DNA of 64,000 bases from Dyella sp. GSA-30 (GTDB lineage: Bacteria > Pseudomonadota > Gammaproteobacteria > Xanthomonadales > Rhodanobacteraceae). This document shows positions 43,012-52,151 of the stretch, in pieces (within the stretch, counting starts at the first letter, position 1; every line of letters begins with the position of its first letter). The stretch is taken from assembly GCF_027924605.1 (NCBI RefSeq), contig NZ_AP027042.1:3697524-3761523 (forward strand). Reading direction: 5' to 3'. The notes below the pieces were generated by a model. The model worked only from the letters and a program-made list of their open reading frames with translations, did not search any database and was not told where the DNA came from. The position numbers and the translations under genes were made by a program.

Positions 43012-43584
43012 ATGTCCGTATCTGTACAAGCGTCATACGCCGTTCCAATGTCACAGCCAGCGTCTTACACAAAGGTCGCCATCGCCATACATTGGCTGAT
43101 TGCGCTGCTGATTTTTCTTAACGTCGGGCTCGGCATCTTTATGGAGAGCTTTCCAAAGAGCGCTCCAGGCCATGACGCGGTACTGTTCTATCACGCCTCG
43201 ATTGGCAGTCTGATTTTCATGCTGGCCGTGCTTCGTCTGCTGTGGCGAATCACTCATAAGCCACCCGCACTTCCAGCAAGCATTCCATCGTGGCAGCAAA
43301 CGGTTGCGCATGCCCTGCACTGGTTACTGTATTCGTTGATGTTTCTCGTGCCTATTACCGGCTATCTGCATCGCATGGCGGGCGGGCATCCGGTGAGTTT
43401 CTTCGGGATCGGCTTCCTGCCCGTTGTGCTGGGCAAGAACGAGCCCTTGCGCTTGCTCACCGATACCCTGCATGTGTGCCTGGTCTGGGTCTTTTGCATT
43501 CTCGTGGTCGGCCATATAGGTGCCGCTCTGAAACACAGGCTTATCGATCGCGATGGCGTTCTCCAGCGCATGTTGCGCGCATAA
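43012..43584 (+). CDS. Cytochrome b561 family membrane protein
   Basis: This 190-residue protein carries four membrane helices with the paired histidines that bind two b-type haems: IAIHWLIALLIFLNVGLGIF (H27), AVLFYHASIGSLIFMLAVLR, TVAHALHWLLYSLMFLVPIT and DTLHVCLVWVFCILVVGHIG. The pattern matches the bacterial b561 (CybB/YodB) family, which moves electrons between quinol and superoxide or periplasmic partners. Length is normal. GAGG lies upstream at a usable distance. The electron partner cannot be read from the neighbours. The N-terminal 20 residues are a polar cytoplasmic lead. Confidence 0.93.
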   Translation: MSVSVQASYAVPMSQPASYTKVAIAIHWLIALLIFLNVGLGIFMESFPKSAPGHDAVLFYHASIGSLIFMLAVLRLLWRITHKPPALPASIPSWQQTVAHALHWLLYSLMFLVPITGYLHRMAGGHPVSFFGIGFLPVVLGKNEPLRLLTDTLHVCLVWVFCILVVGHIGAALKHRLIDRDGVLQRMLRA

Positions 43585-43607
43585 GGCGCTATGGACCGAC
43601 AGGGCTG

Positions 43608-44018
43608 CTACCGACCGGGTTTGAGATAGATGAAACGGGAACCGGCGCGCATGAAAATCGCACCGGCCAGAAAAGCGATGCCCAGTCCGCCGGCCCAGAA
43701 GGTAGCGCCCCACAGCGCGCCGAAGCTATCGACCGTTGCCGTCAGTTTCGGCAACGAAGGATCGTACAAGACCTGCACTTCCTGTCCGGCCTGAAGGCAG
43801 ACCGCACCATTTTGGGGGTAGTCGACCGCCGCATCGGCTGCAGTTTCAAAGTGAATCTCGACATGGGCGCAACCGTGGTTCTGGCGCGTGACCTTTCCTG
43901 TGGCGTGGCTTGCCGTGTGGATGAATCGCCAGGTATGCAGACCGGTGAAACCGCAGGCAACGAGGAAAATCGCGCCAACACAACCGAAGAAAAGTAGGTA
44001 GCCGGGAGTGGCCTTCAT
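43608..44018 (-). CDS. DUF3592 domain membrane protein
   Basis: The 136-residue product has an N-terminal membrane helix (FFGCVGAIFLVACGFTGL), a beta-rich extracytoplasmic DUF3592 core (ATGKVTRQNHGCAHVEIHF; QAGQEVQVLYDPSLPKLTA) and a C-terminal membrane helix (FWAGGLGIAFLAGAIFMRAG). The order of helix, small beta-sandwich and helix, and the VLYDP motif, are the family pattern. Two cysteines in the core may pair. Its role is unknown. It converges on the cytochrome b561 gene and lies downstream of the 661-residue gene on the same strand, which may be co-transcribed. Confidence 0.85.
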   Translation of the reverse strand: MKATPGYLLFFGCVGAIFLVACGFTGLHTWRFIHTASHATGKVTRQNHGCAHVEIHFETAADAAVDYPQNGAVCLQAGQEVQVLYDPSLPKLTATVDSFGALWGATFWAGGLGIAFLAGAIFMRAGSRFIYLKPGR

Positions 44019-44096
44019 GACTGCGTTCCGTGGAAATCAGGGCGGTTAGTGGCCAGTGAAGAGTGGCATAAGGTGGCATGACGGCAGGCGCAGTTA

Positions 44097-46082
44097 TCAG
44101 CCTTCCCGTTTGCAGGCATCGATCGGGTATTCGCAGCGCAGCTGGTCGGGTTGCGCGCCGGGCGAGGTCGCATCCATGTATTCGGTGGGCACGTTCCATA
44201 CAGCCAATTTACGGCGCGAGGGAGCGCCCTCTTCTTCCAGGTAGAGCCAAAGCTTGTCGCCTTTCCAGCTGAATGCCGCGGCGGTCAATGCGTAGCCTTG
44301 TGGCGGCAGCAGATTCACCAGAGGCTTGCCCGTCTTCATATCGAATACGGTGATCGGAACACCGGCCGACGTGCTCCCGATGGCCAACAAGCGTCCATGA
44401 GCGGTGCGCGCGGCGCCGGCCATATAGGAAACGCCACGGGTACGCCAATCGCCACGGGATTGTCCAGTCGACAGGTCGATCACGCGCAACACAGGACCTT
44501 CGCCGGTCGGCAAATTTGCCAAGGCGATGGCCCATCCCGCGTCACGGCTGCCGAAGAAGGCGCTGTCGATCGAGGTCGTGACATTGGCGACCACCTTGCC
44601 TGTGCGCGGAGATACGCCGTAAGCGTCGCGGTCTGTCCACCAGAACAGGCCGTCGTTGAAATGAACGGTCGGACTCCAGAGCCAGGGCAAGGCGTGCTCC
44701 AGGCTGTCGGAGACATCGCGGCGTAGCTCGCTGTTCCATGCCGTGCTTTTCAGTTCACCCGGCTGGCCGGAGGTGACGTAAAACTTGCCGCCGATAAGCA
44801 ACGCTACGCTGCCGTCAGGCGTGAGTGTCCAGTTATCCAGGAGCTGGTCGGCACCCAGCATGGGCAACGGTGTCGATGTGGCCTTGTTTTGCCCAGGCGA
44901 CCAGGCGATAAGCCGCGTCGTTTGCCCATCGTCCTTGAACCCCCAGACAACGCCATGGGCATCTACTCTTGGGCCGGCCCGGCCGACATAACTTGGCGGT
45001 TCATCGGCATGCACTACCGCATCGTTTTGCACGACATAACGACGCGACTGATGACCAGCGGCCAATACGCTGCCATCGGGCAAAGGTAACAATCGCCAGG
45101 CGTCGTTGTCGTAACGTCGCAGGTCTTCTTCATCAGCGGGTAGATCGTAGACCGTCAAGCTTCCGTTCGGCGCGGTTGCCGTGTCGCGAACCTCATCGGA
45201 TTTCTGCCGGCTGGGTAAGTCACGAATCAGCACATGCATACGTGCATCGGCGTCGCTTTCGCCAAGGGCATGCAGGGTCGTGGCGACGGCATGCAGGCGG
45301 TTATCGAGATCCGTGTCGATGTATTGGACGGCGTCCTCCTTGCGATCGATGCCTGGCGACGGAAAACAGGTCACGCCGGTCATGCAGCCGAAAAGGTGCA
45401 GCTGATGCCGGGCAATCGACTTGCTGCCGGTAAACCACACCAGTGTCATGGGCGTCCGGTTGAACATCGGCGACACATCCATGACACCGCCCTGCTGGTC
45501 ATAGCGCGCAAACCGGTCGAGGCGCGTGCTGCCGAACCGCCAACGCTCGATCTGCTGGGCGAAGAAAGGCAGGTTCTTCAGACTATCGCGCTCGAACTCA
45601 TTCTGGCCGGCGAGGGCCTTTTCAAAATGCGCCCTCTCTTCAGCGGTCAATACGCCTTGTGATAACGCATTGTCCATCAGAGGGGCGGTCTTTGCCGCAG
45701 CCTCATGCTGAAGTGCCGACGCAACCTCGGGACGGTTGCGCATGCTGATGTCCACCCAGGCCGAATCCATGCTCCACAACGGTGCACTGTCGTCGTTCCA
45801 TTGGTAGTCGTCAGCTTGCAAGCTGCTTTTGAGTGCATCGCGCACCTGCGCCGATGGCGCGGGTATCAGGTAATAATTAACCTGCTGAACCATTTCATCA
45901 TGGCTGCGCTGAAGATAAATGAGCGTGTGTACATGGCTGCTTGGATTTGGCGTCAATTGCCTTGCTACATGTGCGTAGCGTCCAAACGATACCGCGACCA
46001 CCAGTAAGACGGCCATGCTTATAAGAAAGATCTTGCTGGTCAGCGCTCTACGAAACACGCCTGGCTTCCCGCCTCTGGCCAC
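44097..46082 (-). CDS. Membrane-anchored propeller-like protein of unknown function
   Basis: This 661-residue protein probably starts at GTG (46082), with GGGAAG seven bases upstream. It has one membrane helix near the N-terminus (FLISMAVLLVVAVSFG) and a large extracytoplasmic part. Residues about 45-300 are helical with HVHTLIYLQRSHDEMVQQVN and FERDSLKNLPFFAQQIERWR. From about 300 to 620 there are recurring blade-like strands with Trp and Asp (LLPLPDGSVLAAGHQSRRY; DAHGVVWGFKDDGQTTRLIA; FNDGLFWWTDRDAYGVSPRT; FSWKGDKLWLYLEEEG), consistent with a beta-propeller. The end has CEYPIDACKREG, a possible disulfide. No catalytic motif is seen. Confidence 0.8.
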   Translation of the reverse strand: MARGGKPGVFRRALTSKIFLISMAVLLVVAVSFGRYAHVARQLTPNPSSHVHTLIYLQRSHDEMVQQVNYYLIPAPSAQVRDALKSSLQADDYQWNDDSAPLWSMDSAWVDISMRNRPEVASALQHEAAAKTAPLMDNALSQGVLTAEERAHFEKALAGQNEFERDSLKNLPFFAQQIERWRFGSTRLDRFARYDQQGGVMDVSPMFNRTPMTLVWFTGSKSIARHQLHLFGCMTGVTCFPSPGIDRKEDAVQYIDTDLDNRLHAVATTLHALGESDADARMHVLIRDLPSRQKSDEVRDTATAPNGSLTVYDLPADEEDLRRYDNDAWRLLPLPDGSVLAAGHQSRRYVVQNDAVVHADEPPSYVGRAGPRVDAHGVVWGFKDDGQTTRLIAWSPGQNKATSTPLPMLGADQLLDNWTLTPDGSVALLIGGKFYVTSGQPGELKSTAWNSELRRDVSDSLEHALPWLWSPTVHFNDGLFWWTDRDAYGVSPRTGKVVANVTTSIDSAFFGSRDAGWAIALANLPTGEGPVLRVIDLSTGQSRGDWRTRGVSYMAGAARTAHGRLLAIGSTSAGVPITVFDMKTGKPLVNLLPPQGYALTAAAFSWKGDKLWLYLEEEGAPSRRKLAVWNVPTEYMDATSPGAQPDQLRCEYPIDACKREG

Positions 46083-46364
46083 GTCGGTCTTCCCTGTTTA
46101 GTTGTTGGGTGAATTATTGCGCGGCACGCTTATCCGATCGCATCCTATACCCATGTCGCAAAAGCGGCCAGTTGCCGAAGGCGGCGGCACTGAATTCCCC
46201 GAATCTGCAAGGCGAATTGAGAACTGCGCCATAAAGGGTAAAGCCTGGCGTTGGCCTGCGTCATCGCGATGTAACGGGGCCGTCCATCACGCGGCGTTAT
46301 CGTTGCATGCGGAAAATGTTCGCGGTAGCGTCACACGGTCCCTCTTTTCGCTTCAGGAGATCTT

Positions 46365-47270
46365 ATGAAACTCGGCATGATTGGCCTCGGCCGCATGGGT
46401 TCCAATATGGCTCAGCGCATCGCGCTCGGCGGGCATCAGGTGGTGGGTTTCGACCTCAATCCGCAGGCGCGCAAGGAGCTGGAAGCCAAGGGCGCGGCAT
46501 CCGCCGATTCGCTGGCCGCGCTGGTAGCGGCCCTGCCCGCCCCGCGCACGCTGTGGCTGATGGTGCCGGCGGGGGATATCACCGATAACACCCTCAAGGA
46601 TCTTCTATCGCTGTTGGCTGCCGGCGACACGGTTATCGATGGCGGCAATTCGAACTACAAGGACACGGTGCGCCGGGCGCGGATATTTGCCGAAAAGCAG
46701 ATGGACTATATCGACTGCGGCACCAGCGGCGGTATATGGGGCCTGACCGAAGGCTATAGCCTGATGATTGGTGGCGAGAAGGCGGCTGTCGAGCGTGCGC
46801 GGCCGCTCTTTGAGGCGCTCGCACCCGCCAAGGATCAGGGCTGGGGACATGTGGGTCCGGTGGGGTCCGGCCACTTCACCAAGATGATTCACAACGGCAT
46901 CGAGTACGGCATGATGCAGGCTTACGCCGAAGGCTTTTCCATTCTCAAGCACAAAAGCGAGTTTGCGCTCGATCTGCATCAAGTGGCCGAGATATGGCGC
47001 ACCGGCAGCGTGGTGCGCTCGTGGCTGCTGGATCTGACCTCCGATGCGCTTGGGAAGAACCCGAACATGAGCGGCATTGCGCCTTATGTAGTCGATTCGG
47101 GCGAGGGGCGATGGACGGTGGATGAGGCGATTGCGCTCAATGTACCTGCACCGATAATTACGCAATCGTTGATCGAACGGCTGCGGTCGCGCGACGACGA
47201 TTCGTTTACCGACAAGTTGCTGTCGGCGATGCGTAACGAATTTGGTGGGCATGCGATCAAAAGTGAATGA
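46365..47270 (+). CDS. gnd: 6-phosphogluconate dehydrogenase (decarboxylating), short form
   Basis: The enzyme converts 6-phosphogluconate to ribulose 5-phosphate and CO2 in the pentose phosphate pathway. AGGAG precedes the ATG. The Rossmann motif GMIGLGRMGSNMAQRIALGG is at the N-terminus, followed by DGGNSNYKDTVRRA, CGTSGGIWGLTEGYSLMIGG and the catalytic GSGHFTKMIHNGIEYGMMQA. The length of 301 residues is that of the shorter NAD-preferring form (YqeC/GndA-like), not the 470-residue housekeeping enzyme. The Rossmann loop has Asp after the second strand (GFDLNPQ), which supports NAD preference. It is transcribed alone. Neither of the usual pathway partners (zwf, pgl) is nearby. Confidence 0.94.
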   Translation: MKLGMIGLGRMGSNMAQRIALGGHQVVGFDLNPQARKELEAKGAASADSLAALVAALPAPRTLWLMVPAGDITDNTLKDLLSLLAAGDTVIDGGNSNYKDTVRRARIFAEKQMDYIDCGTSGGIWGLTEGYSLMIGGEKAAVERARPLFEALAPAKDQGWGHVGPVGSGHFTKMIHNGIEYGMMQAYAEGFSILKHKSEFALDLHQVAEIWRTGSVVRSWLLDLTSDALGKNPNMSGIAPYVVDSGEGRWTVDEAIALNVPAPIITQSLIERLRSRDDDSFTDKLLSAMRNEFGGHAIKSE

Positions 47271-47365
47271 TTTGTGCCGCCCGTAACCTGGGGCCTTGCG
47301 CTTTGACGTATTGAACACGCTGGGCCCCGGCCTTCACTGGGGCGCCGGGAAATGCTGAGGCTGTT

Positions 47366-48646
47366 TCAGATACGGCGTTCCGCAAGCCGTCTTGTCGCGC
47401 GAAAGTGAAACAGGACGGCAAGCAGGGGGATGGCGACTGAAAGCGCGTACTGGCTTCGCGACACGCCGACGCCGAAAGGAAACCATATCCCGGGCACGCC
47501 GATCGTATTGATCTCCTCGGCGAACATGGCGACACCGGTGGTGAGCATGGTTATCAACGCAAACGTGCGCCCGCGTCCGTGCCTGACGATATGCCATGCC
47601 ACCCAGACAAACAGCGCAAGCAGCGCCAGGCGGCTGGCCACCCGGACGATCTCAACGTGCTGTCCGACGAGGGCGGCGATCGCTGCAAGGACGGCAAGAG
47701 CCATCGCAAAGCGATCGATCCGACGATCGGGCGGAGACACCCAGCTGTTCCAGGCGATAACCCAGGTGCCGAGAGTAAGCGGCCCGAGCACGACCGATCT
47801 GACGACATCGTATGTTTTCAGGCTTTCGATCTCCGTCCAGGCAGATACCGCCTGATTGAAGCGAAGTAAAGCGATGGAGATCAGGGCCAGGGCAACCCTG
47901 GTCCAAAATCGATCCGGCAGACTGATGCTTCGTAGCGACAAGGCATACAAGGCCAGGCCCACCAGGAACACCGGCTCGATCACCTCGACAACGTAGCCCC
48001 AGAAGGTCTGCCACCACTGCGTGAGCAGGCGTGCATGGCCTGCATTCGATTCGGCCAGGATCGGAGCAACGTGCACCCCGCCGGCTTCACTCGCACTGAC
48101 GTTACTTTGCTGCAGGTAGACGTGAATGGCGACAACCGCATCGCCAGAAGATGCAGATTCGGGCAACTTATAAAGAACGGGATGCGTTGAAAACGCTCGT
48201 GGAGGATCGGCGCTGAAGTCGCCAACCCCACCGATCTTTTTGCCGTTCCAGAAAATCTCATACGCGTCATCGACAAGCGTTGGACCGATCAGTACCGGCT
48301 GCGCTCCCTCCGGCACGCTCCAGTGGAGGCGCATCCGGTACCAGGCATGGCCCCATCGGCCGGCGTGTCCGTGCGCCGTCCAGCCGGGGACATAGTTCGA
48401 TAAACCGACGTCGCCATCATGCGCACCGGCCAGTGGCGTCAGATCGATCCGCTCCCAGCTACGGTCGTCAAACTGTGGCATTGCCCATTGCGGATCGTTG
48501 CCAAAACTGAATTGCCATGGACCGGTCAGGGACACCTCTGCTGACGCCAACCTTACATCGGTGGCTGCTTGCGCCAACGGTGGCCAGTGCAGAACGAGCG
48601 CCAATCCAAGCAGCCCGAGGAACGCGCTCGCTAGCTTCATGTACAT
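47366..48646 (-). CDS. Sensor-like 7TM protein without an output domain
   Basis: This 426-residue protein has a signal peptide (FLGLLGLALVLHWPPLAQA). A beta-sandwich resembling glycoside-hydrolase-2 sugar-binding or 7TMR-DISM extracellular domains follows (GPWQFSFGNDPQWAMPQFDD; WERIDLTPL; EIFWNGKKIGGVGDF). Seven or so membrane helices then run from about residue 218 to 415. Related proteins usually carry a GGDEF or histidine kinase domain after the helices; here the protein ends in RRLAERRI just after the last helix, so no output module is present. It may work by protein contact, or be a shortened receptor. It converges on gnd. Confidence 0.78.
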   Translation of the reverse strand: MYMKLASAFLGLLGLALVLHWPPLAQAATDVRLASAEVSLTGPWQFSFGNDPQWAMPQFDDRSWERIDLTPLAGAHDGDVGLSNYVPGWTAHGHAGRWGHAWYRMRLHWSVPEGAQPVLIGPTLVDDAYEIFWNGKKIGGVGDFSADPPRAFSTHPVLYKLPESASSGDAVVAIHVYLQQSNVSASEAGGVHVAPILAESNAGHARLLTQWWQTFWGYVVEVIEPVFLVGLALYALSLRSISLPDRFWTRVALALISIALLRFNQAVSAWTEIESLKTYDVVRSVVLGPLTLGTWVIAWNSWVSPPDRRIDRFAMALAVLAAIAALVGQHVEIVRVASRLALLALFVWVAWHIVRHGRGRTFALITMLTTGVAMFAEEINTIGVPGIWFPFGVGVSRSQYALSVAIPLLAVLFHFRATRRLAERRI

Positions 48647-48787
48647 GGCCCATCGCAGCAGAAGCTGGGGTTATATCGACGTTCCAACGAGCACGCAAGA
48701 TGCTACGACGCCCTGCTATTGAGCCGTCGCCATGGGGATTCTCTAAGATAGGAGCACCATGCATGCATTCGACTAGAACTCCCAACC

Positions 48788-49492
48788 ATGCGTTGCCTAC
48801 TGATCGAGGATGACATCCCCACCGCCGAACTGATTCGGGAAGGCCTGTGCCAGGCCGGCCATCAGGTCGAGCTATGCCATGACGGCCATGACGGGCTCGC
48901 GCGCGTCAGCGACGAGCTGTGGGACCTGGTTGTGCTGGACCGTATGCTGCCCGGCGGCCTGGACGGTCTCGATATTCTCGCGTCGATGCGCTTGCGCGAA
49001 GATCGCACGCCGGTATTGGTACTGAGCGCCTTGAGCAGCCTCGACGAACGCGTCCGCGGATTGCGCAGCGGCGGCGACGATTACCTCACCAAACCCTTCG
49101 CGCTGGACGAGCTACTCGCGCGTATCGAGGCGCTGGCGCGGCGTGCCGGTCAGCGCGCCGAGCCCGAGCAGCTTGACGTGGGCGACCTCACCCTGGAGCC
49201 ACGCACGCGACGGGTGTTTCGAGACGGTCGCCCGATCCTGCTGCAACCGCGCGAATATCAGCTGCTCGAATACCTGGTACGCCATCGCGACGAGGTGGTC
49301 ACGCGCAAGATGCTGCTGTCGGCGGTCTGGGGCTATCACTTCGATCCGGAAACCAATGTGATCGACGTGCAGATGAGCCGCCTGCGCAACAAGATCGACA
49401 AGGACGGTGTGCCGCCATTGATCCGCACCGTCCGCGGCGTGGGCTTCACCATCGGCGCGCCCGCGCAGGATGGCGATGATGTCGACGGCTAG
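48788..49492 (+). CDS. OmpR-family response regulator
   Basis: The 234-residue product has a receiver domain with the acidic pocket (E7, D8, D9 in LLIEDDIPTAE), the phosphoacceptor D51 in LVVLDRMLPGG, and the conserved Lys in DDYLTKPFALDELLARIEAL. A winged-helix DNA-binding domain follows (LEPRTRRVFRDGRPILLQPR; REYQLLEYLVRHRDEVVTR; DVQMSRLRNKIDKDG; IRTVRGVGFTIG). The kinase gene begins inside its last codons, and the RND efflux genes lie directly downstream. It is therefore the likely activator of that pump operon, as in CusR/CzcR systems. Its binding sites are not identifiable by eye. Confidence 0.95.
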   Translation: MRCLLIEDDIPTAELIREGLCQAGHQVELCHDGHDGLARVSDELWDLVVLDRMLPGGLDGLDILASMRLREDRTPVLVLSALSSLDERVRGLRSGGDDYLTKPFALDELLARIEALARRAGQRAEPEQLDVGDLTLEPRTRRVFRDGRPILLQPREYQLLEYLVRHRDEVVTRKMLLSAVWGYHFDPETNVIDVQMSRLRNKIDKDGVPPLIRTVRGVGFTIGAPAQDGDDVDG

Positions 49493-50855
49493 CTTCCGCC
49501 ATTCGGTGGTGTTCCGCATGGCGGCAGGCTACGGCCTGTTGCTGCTGTTGTCGGTGGCGGCGATCTCCGCAGTGTTCTATGTCGCCACGGCGGGGCTGCT
49601 TCGCCGCAATATCGACGAGCAGCTGCGCAGTACGTCACGCCATCTATTGCAGGTGAAGCAGCAGGATGCCGACGCGCTGGTGCGTGAAATCCACGGCCTG
49701 CTTACCGACAACCAGGACAGCGATACCGAGATCTACCTGTTGTTGGATGGCAGTGGCCACAAGCTGATCGGCAACCTCACGGCGTGGCCATCCGCCGCCA
49801 TCGCTACCAATGGCTTGCGCCAGTTGGACGTAGAACGTCTGGGACGCTACTCGGCAAGCCGCTTGCTCGCGCATCGCTTCGCCGACGGCAGCGTGCTGCT
49901 GGTGGGGCGCGACATGCGCGATGTGTTCGAGCTGGAGCACATGATCCTGGTCGCGCTGAGCCTGGGCGGTGTGTTGGCCGTGTTACTGGCCGGGGGCGGC
50001 GCCATGCTGTTTCGTTCGCAATTGCAGCGTCAGCTCAAAGTCATCCATCGCACCACCACCGAGATCGCCGCCGGGCGCCTGGATCGCCGTGTCGCCATGG
50101 GACGTTCACGTGACGAGTTCGCGGTGGTGGCGCACGACATCAATGACATGCTCGATGAGATCGAGCGACTGATGGATACCTCGCGCAATGTCTCCAATGC
50201 GATCGCACACGACCTTCGTACGCCGCTTGGCCGGGTGCGCGGCGCGTTGGAACAGGCCTTGCGCTCACCGCAGCGCAATGAGCGTCTGCCGGATGGTGCG
50301 CAATACGCCATCGACGAAATCGACAGCCTGATCACCGTGCTCGACAAGTTGCTGCAGATCGCCGAGGCCGAATCGGGCGTGCGCCGCGGGAGCTTCGAAC
50401 CGCTTGTCTTGCGCAACCTGGTCGAGGATATGGTGGAACTCTACCAACCCGCCGCCGAATCGGTGGCGATCAGCCTGGACGGCATCGTGGATGGCGAGCC
50501 ATCGGTATTGGCCGACCGCCATTTGTTGGCGGGTGTACTGGCCAACCTGCTGGACAATGCCCTCAAATACGCCGGCAAAGATGCGAGCATCACCGTGCAT
50601 GCCGCTCGACATGGCGAACAGGTACAGATCAGCGTGCAAGACACCGGCCCCGGTATTCCCGAGTCAGCGCTTGCTCGCGCCACCGAGCGGTTCTTCCGCG
50701 TCGACACCAGCCGCCATCAGCGAGGCAACGGACTGGGCCTGAGCATCGTGGCTGCGGTCGTGGCGTTGCATCGCGGGCAGCTCACGCTGACCAATACCTC
50801 ACCCGGCCTCAACGTCACCATCACCCTGCCCGCCACGCCCCTTTCCAAACCGTAA
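49479..50855 (+). CDS. Sensor histidine kinase, Cus/Czc-like partner
   Basis: I start at the ATG at 49479 (458 residues), which is 8 bases after AGGA; ATGs at 49470 and 49476 are possible. It has a first membrane helix (YGLLLLLSVAAISAVFYVAT), a periplasmic sensor region of about 115 residues (HGLLTDNQDSDTEIYLLLDG), a second helix (LGGVLAVLLAGGGAMLF), a HAMP domain, the HisKA box with H244 (NAIAHDLRTPLGRVRGALEQ) and a HATPase domain with NLLDNALKYAGKDAS, DTGPGIP and GNGLGLSIVAAV. The gene overlaps the regulator by 14 bp. It probably senses a metal or toxic compound in the periplasm; the ligand is not evident. Confidence 0.95.
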   Translation: MSTASFRHSVVFRMAAGYGLLLLLSVAAISAVFYVATAGLLRRNIDEQLRSTSRHLLQVKQQDADALVREIHGLLTDNQDSDTEIYLLLDGSGHKLIGNLTAWPSAAIATNGLRQLDVERLGRYSASRLLAHRFADGSVLLVGRDMRDVFELEHMILVALSLGGVLAVLLAGGGAMLFRSQLQRQLKVIHRTTTEIAAGRLDRRVAMGRSRDEFAVVAHDINDMLDEIERLMDTSRNVSNAIAHDLRTPLGRVRGALEQALRSPQRNERLPDGAQYAIDEIDSLITVLDKLLQIAEAESGVRRGSFEPLVLRNLVEDMVELYQPAAESVAISLDGIVDGEPSVLADRHLLAGVLANLLDNALKYAGKDASITVHAARHGEQVQISVQDTGPGIPESALARATERFFRVDTSRHQRGNGLGLSIVAAVVALHRGQLTLTNTSPGLNVTITLPATPLSKP

Positions 50856-50937
50856 CTGTTGCCATCGCGGGTGCAAGGCTAGAGTTCCGACATGTCTTCG
50901 GCGCGCCTCCTGCGTCGCTCAACATGGCAACAGATAC

Positions 50938-52113
50938 ATGAAGAAGCATCAAGGACGGCTGGCAGCGGTCGGTTACGCGCTGGCGGCCGTCATCCTGATA
51001 CTGGCCGAGCATGCAGTGACCGACAAGGTAAAGGCCGCGCCCCACCCCAGCGCTCCTGCAGATACCCAGACCGTCGCGATCAACGCCGAACAGGCCAAAC
51101 AGGTTCGCCTGGCCGATGTCACTCAGCGCGACTTTGCCCCACATGTCGATGCCGTGGGCTATGTGGATTTCAACCAGGACCAACTGGCCCAGGTGAGTTC
51201 GCCCTATGCCGGCCGCGTGCGCGATGTATTTGCCAAGGCCGGTGACACGGTAAGTCGCGGCCAGGCTCTGTTCTCTCTGGATAGCCCCGACCTGACCCAG
51301 GCCGAAGCCTCGCTGGTGAGTGCTGCCGCCGCGCGCGCGCAAACCACGGCGGCCCTTGAACGAGCCAGAAGCATGGCGCAGGTACAGGCCAACGCGCCGC
51401 GCGATCTCGAGCAGGCGGTAGCCGATCAGCAGACTGCTGAAGGCAACTATCAGGCGGCTCGCCGTGCGCTACGTATCTTCAGCAAAAGCGATGCACAGAT
51501 CGATCGCATCGCGGCCACACGACGCGTCGATGGCGAGTTGCGCATCGACAGTCCGGTCGCCGGCCAGGTGACTTCGCGCAACGTCGCTCCCGGTGACCTC
51601 GTGCAACCGGGCAATGGCCCTGCGCCCTTCGGCGTGGGGGACTCGAACAGCTTGTGGCTGGTCGCGAACGTGGTCGAGGCCGACGCACCCCAGGTGCATG
51701 TTGGCGAGCCGTTGTTCGCCTCGTTACCTGCATTGCCGGGACAACCCATCGAAGCGCAGGTGGATTATGTCGGCAGCACTTCGGACGCGGCGACGCACCG
51801 TGTGACGCTACGCGCCGTGCTGCATTCGCCACCGGCTGGCCTGCGTCCGCAGATGCTGGCCAACTACAGCATCGTCACCGGGGCGCCAACGCGTCACGAT
51901 GCCCTGCCCGCGGATGCGGTCGTGCGCGAAGGCAGTGGCTCGATGGTGATATTCACCACCTCCGATGGCCTGCATTTCACTCGCCATCCGGTGCAATTGG
52001 GTACGCCGCAAGACGGCTATTACCCGGTGCTGTCCGAACTGCAGCCCCACCTCCGCATCGCCACGGAAGGCGCGCTGTTCCTCAGCAACGCGCTGGCGCT
52101 GCAGTCGCAGTGA
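50938..52113 (+). CDS. RND efflux periplasmic adaptor (CusB/CzcB-like)
   Basis: This 391-residue membrane-fusion protein links the inner-membrane pump to the outer-membrane channel. It has an N-terminal membrane anchor (YALAAVILILAEHAVTD), a barrel-sandwich hybrid domain with DAVGYVDFNQDQLAQVSSP, YAGRVRDVFAKAGDTVSRGQ and DSPDLTQAEASL, then a helical hairpin and the second lipoyl-like half (DGELRIDSPVAGQVTSRNVA; GDSNSLWLVANVVEADAP) and the membrane-proximal tail (SMVIFTTSDGLHFTRHPVQL). The pattern is that of heavy-metal-type adaptors, but it has no His- or Met-rich metal-binding tail like CusB or CzcB. It sits 82 bp after the kinase gene and 38 bp before the pump gene, in one operon. Confidence 0.92.
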   Translation: MKKHQGRLAAVGYALAAVILILAEHAVTDKVKAAPHPSAPADTQTVAINAEQAKQVRLADVTQRDFAPHVDAVGYVDFNQDQLAQVSSPYAGRVRDVFAKAGDTVSRGQALFSLDSPDLTQAEASLVSAAAARAQTTAALERARSMAQVQANAPRDLEQAVADQQTAEGNYQAARRALRIFSKSDAQIDRIAATRRVDGELRIDSPVAGQVTSRNVAPGDLVQPGNGPAPFGVGDSNSLWLVANVVEADAPQVHVGEPLFASLPALPGQPIEAQVDYVGSTSDAATHRVTLRAVLHSPPAGLRPQMLANYSIVTGAPTRHDALPADAVVREGSGSMVIFTTSDGLHFTRHPVQLGTPQDGYYPVLSELQPHLRIATEGALFLSNALALQSQ

Positions 52114-52151
52114 GCCCGTCCGCACTATTATTCCATTGCAGGGATTGATCC

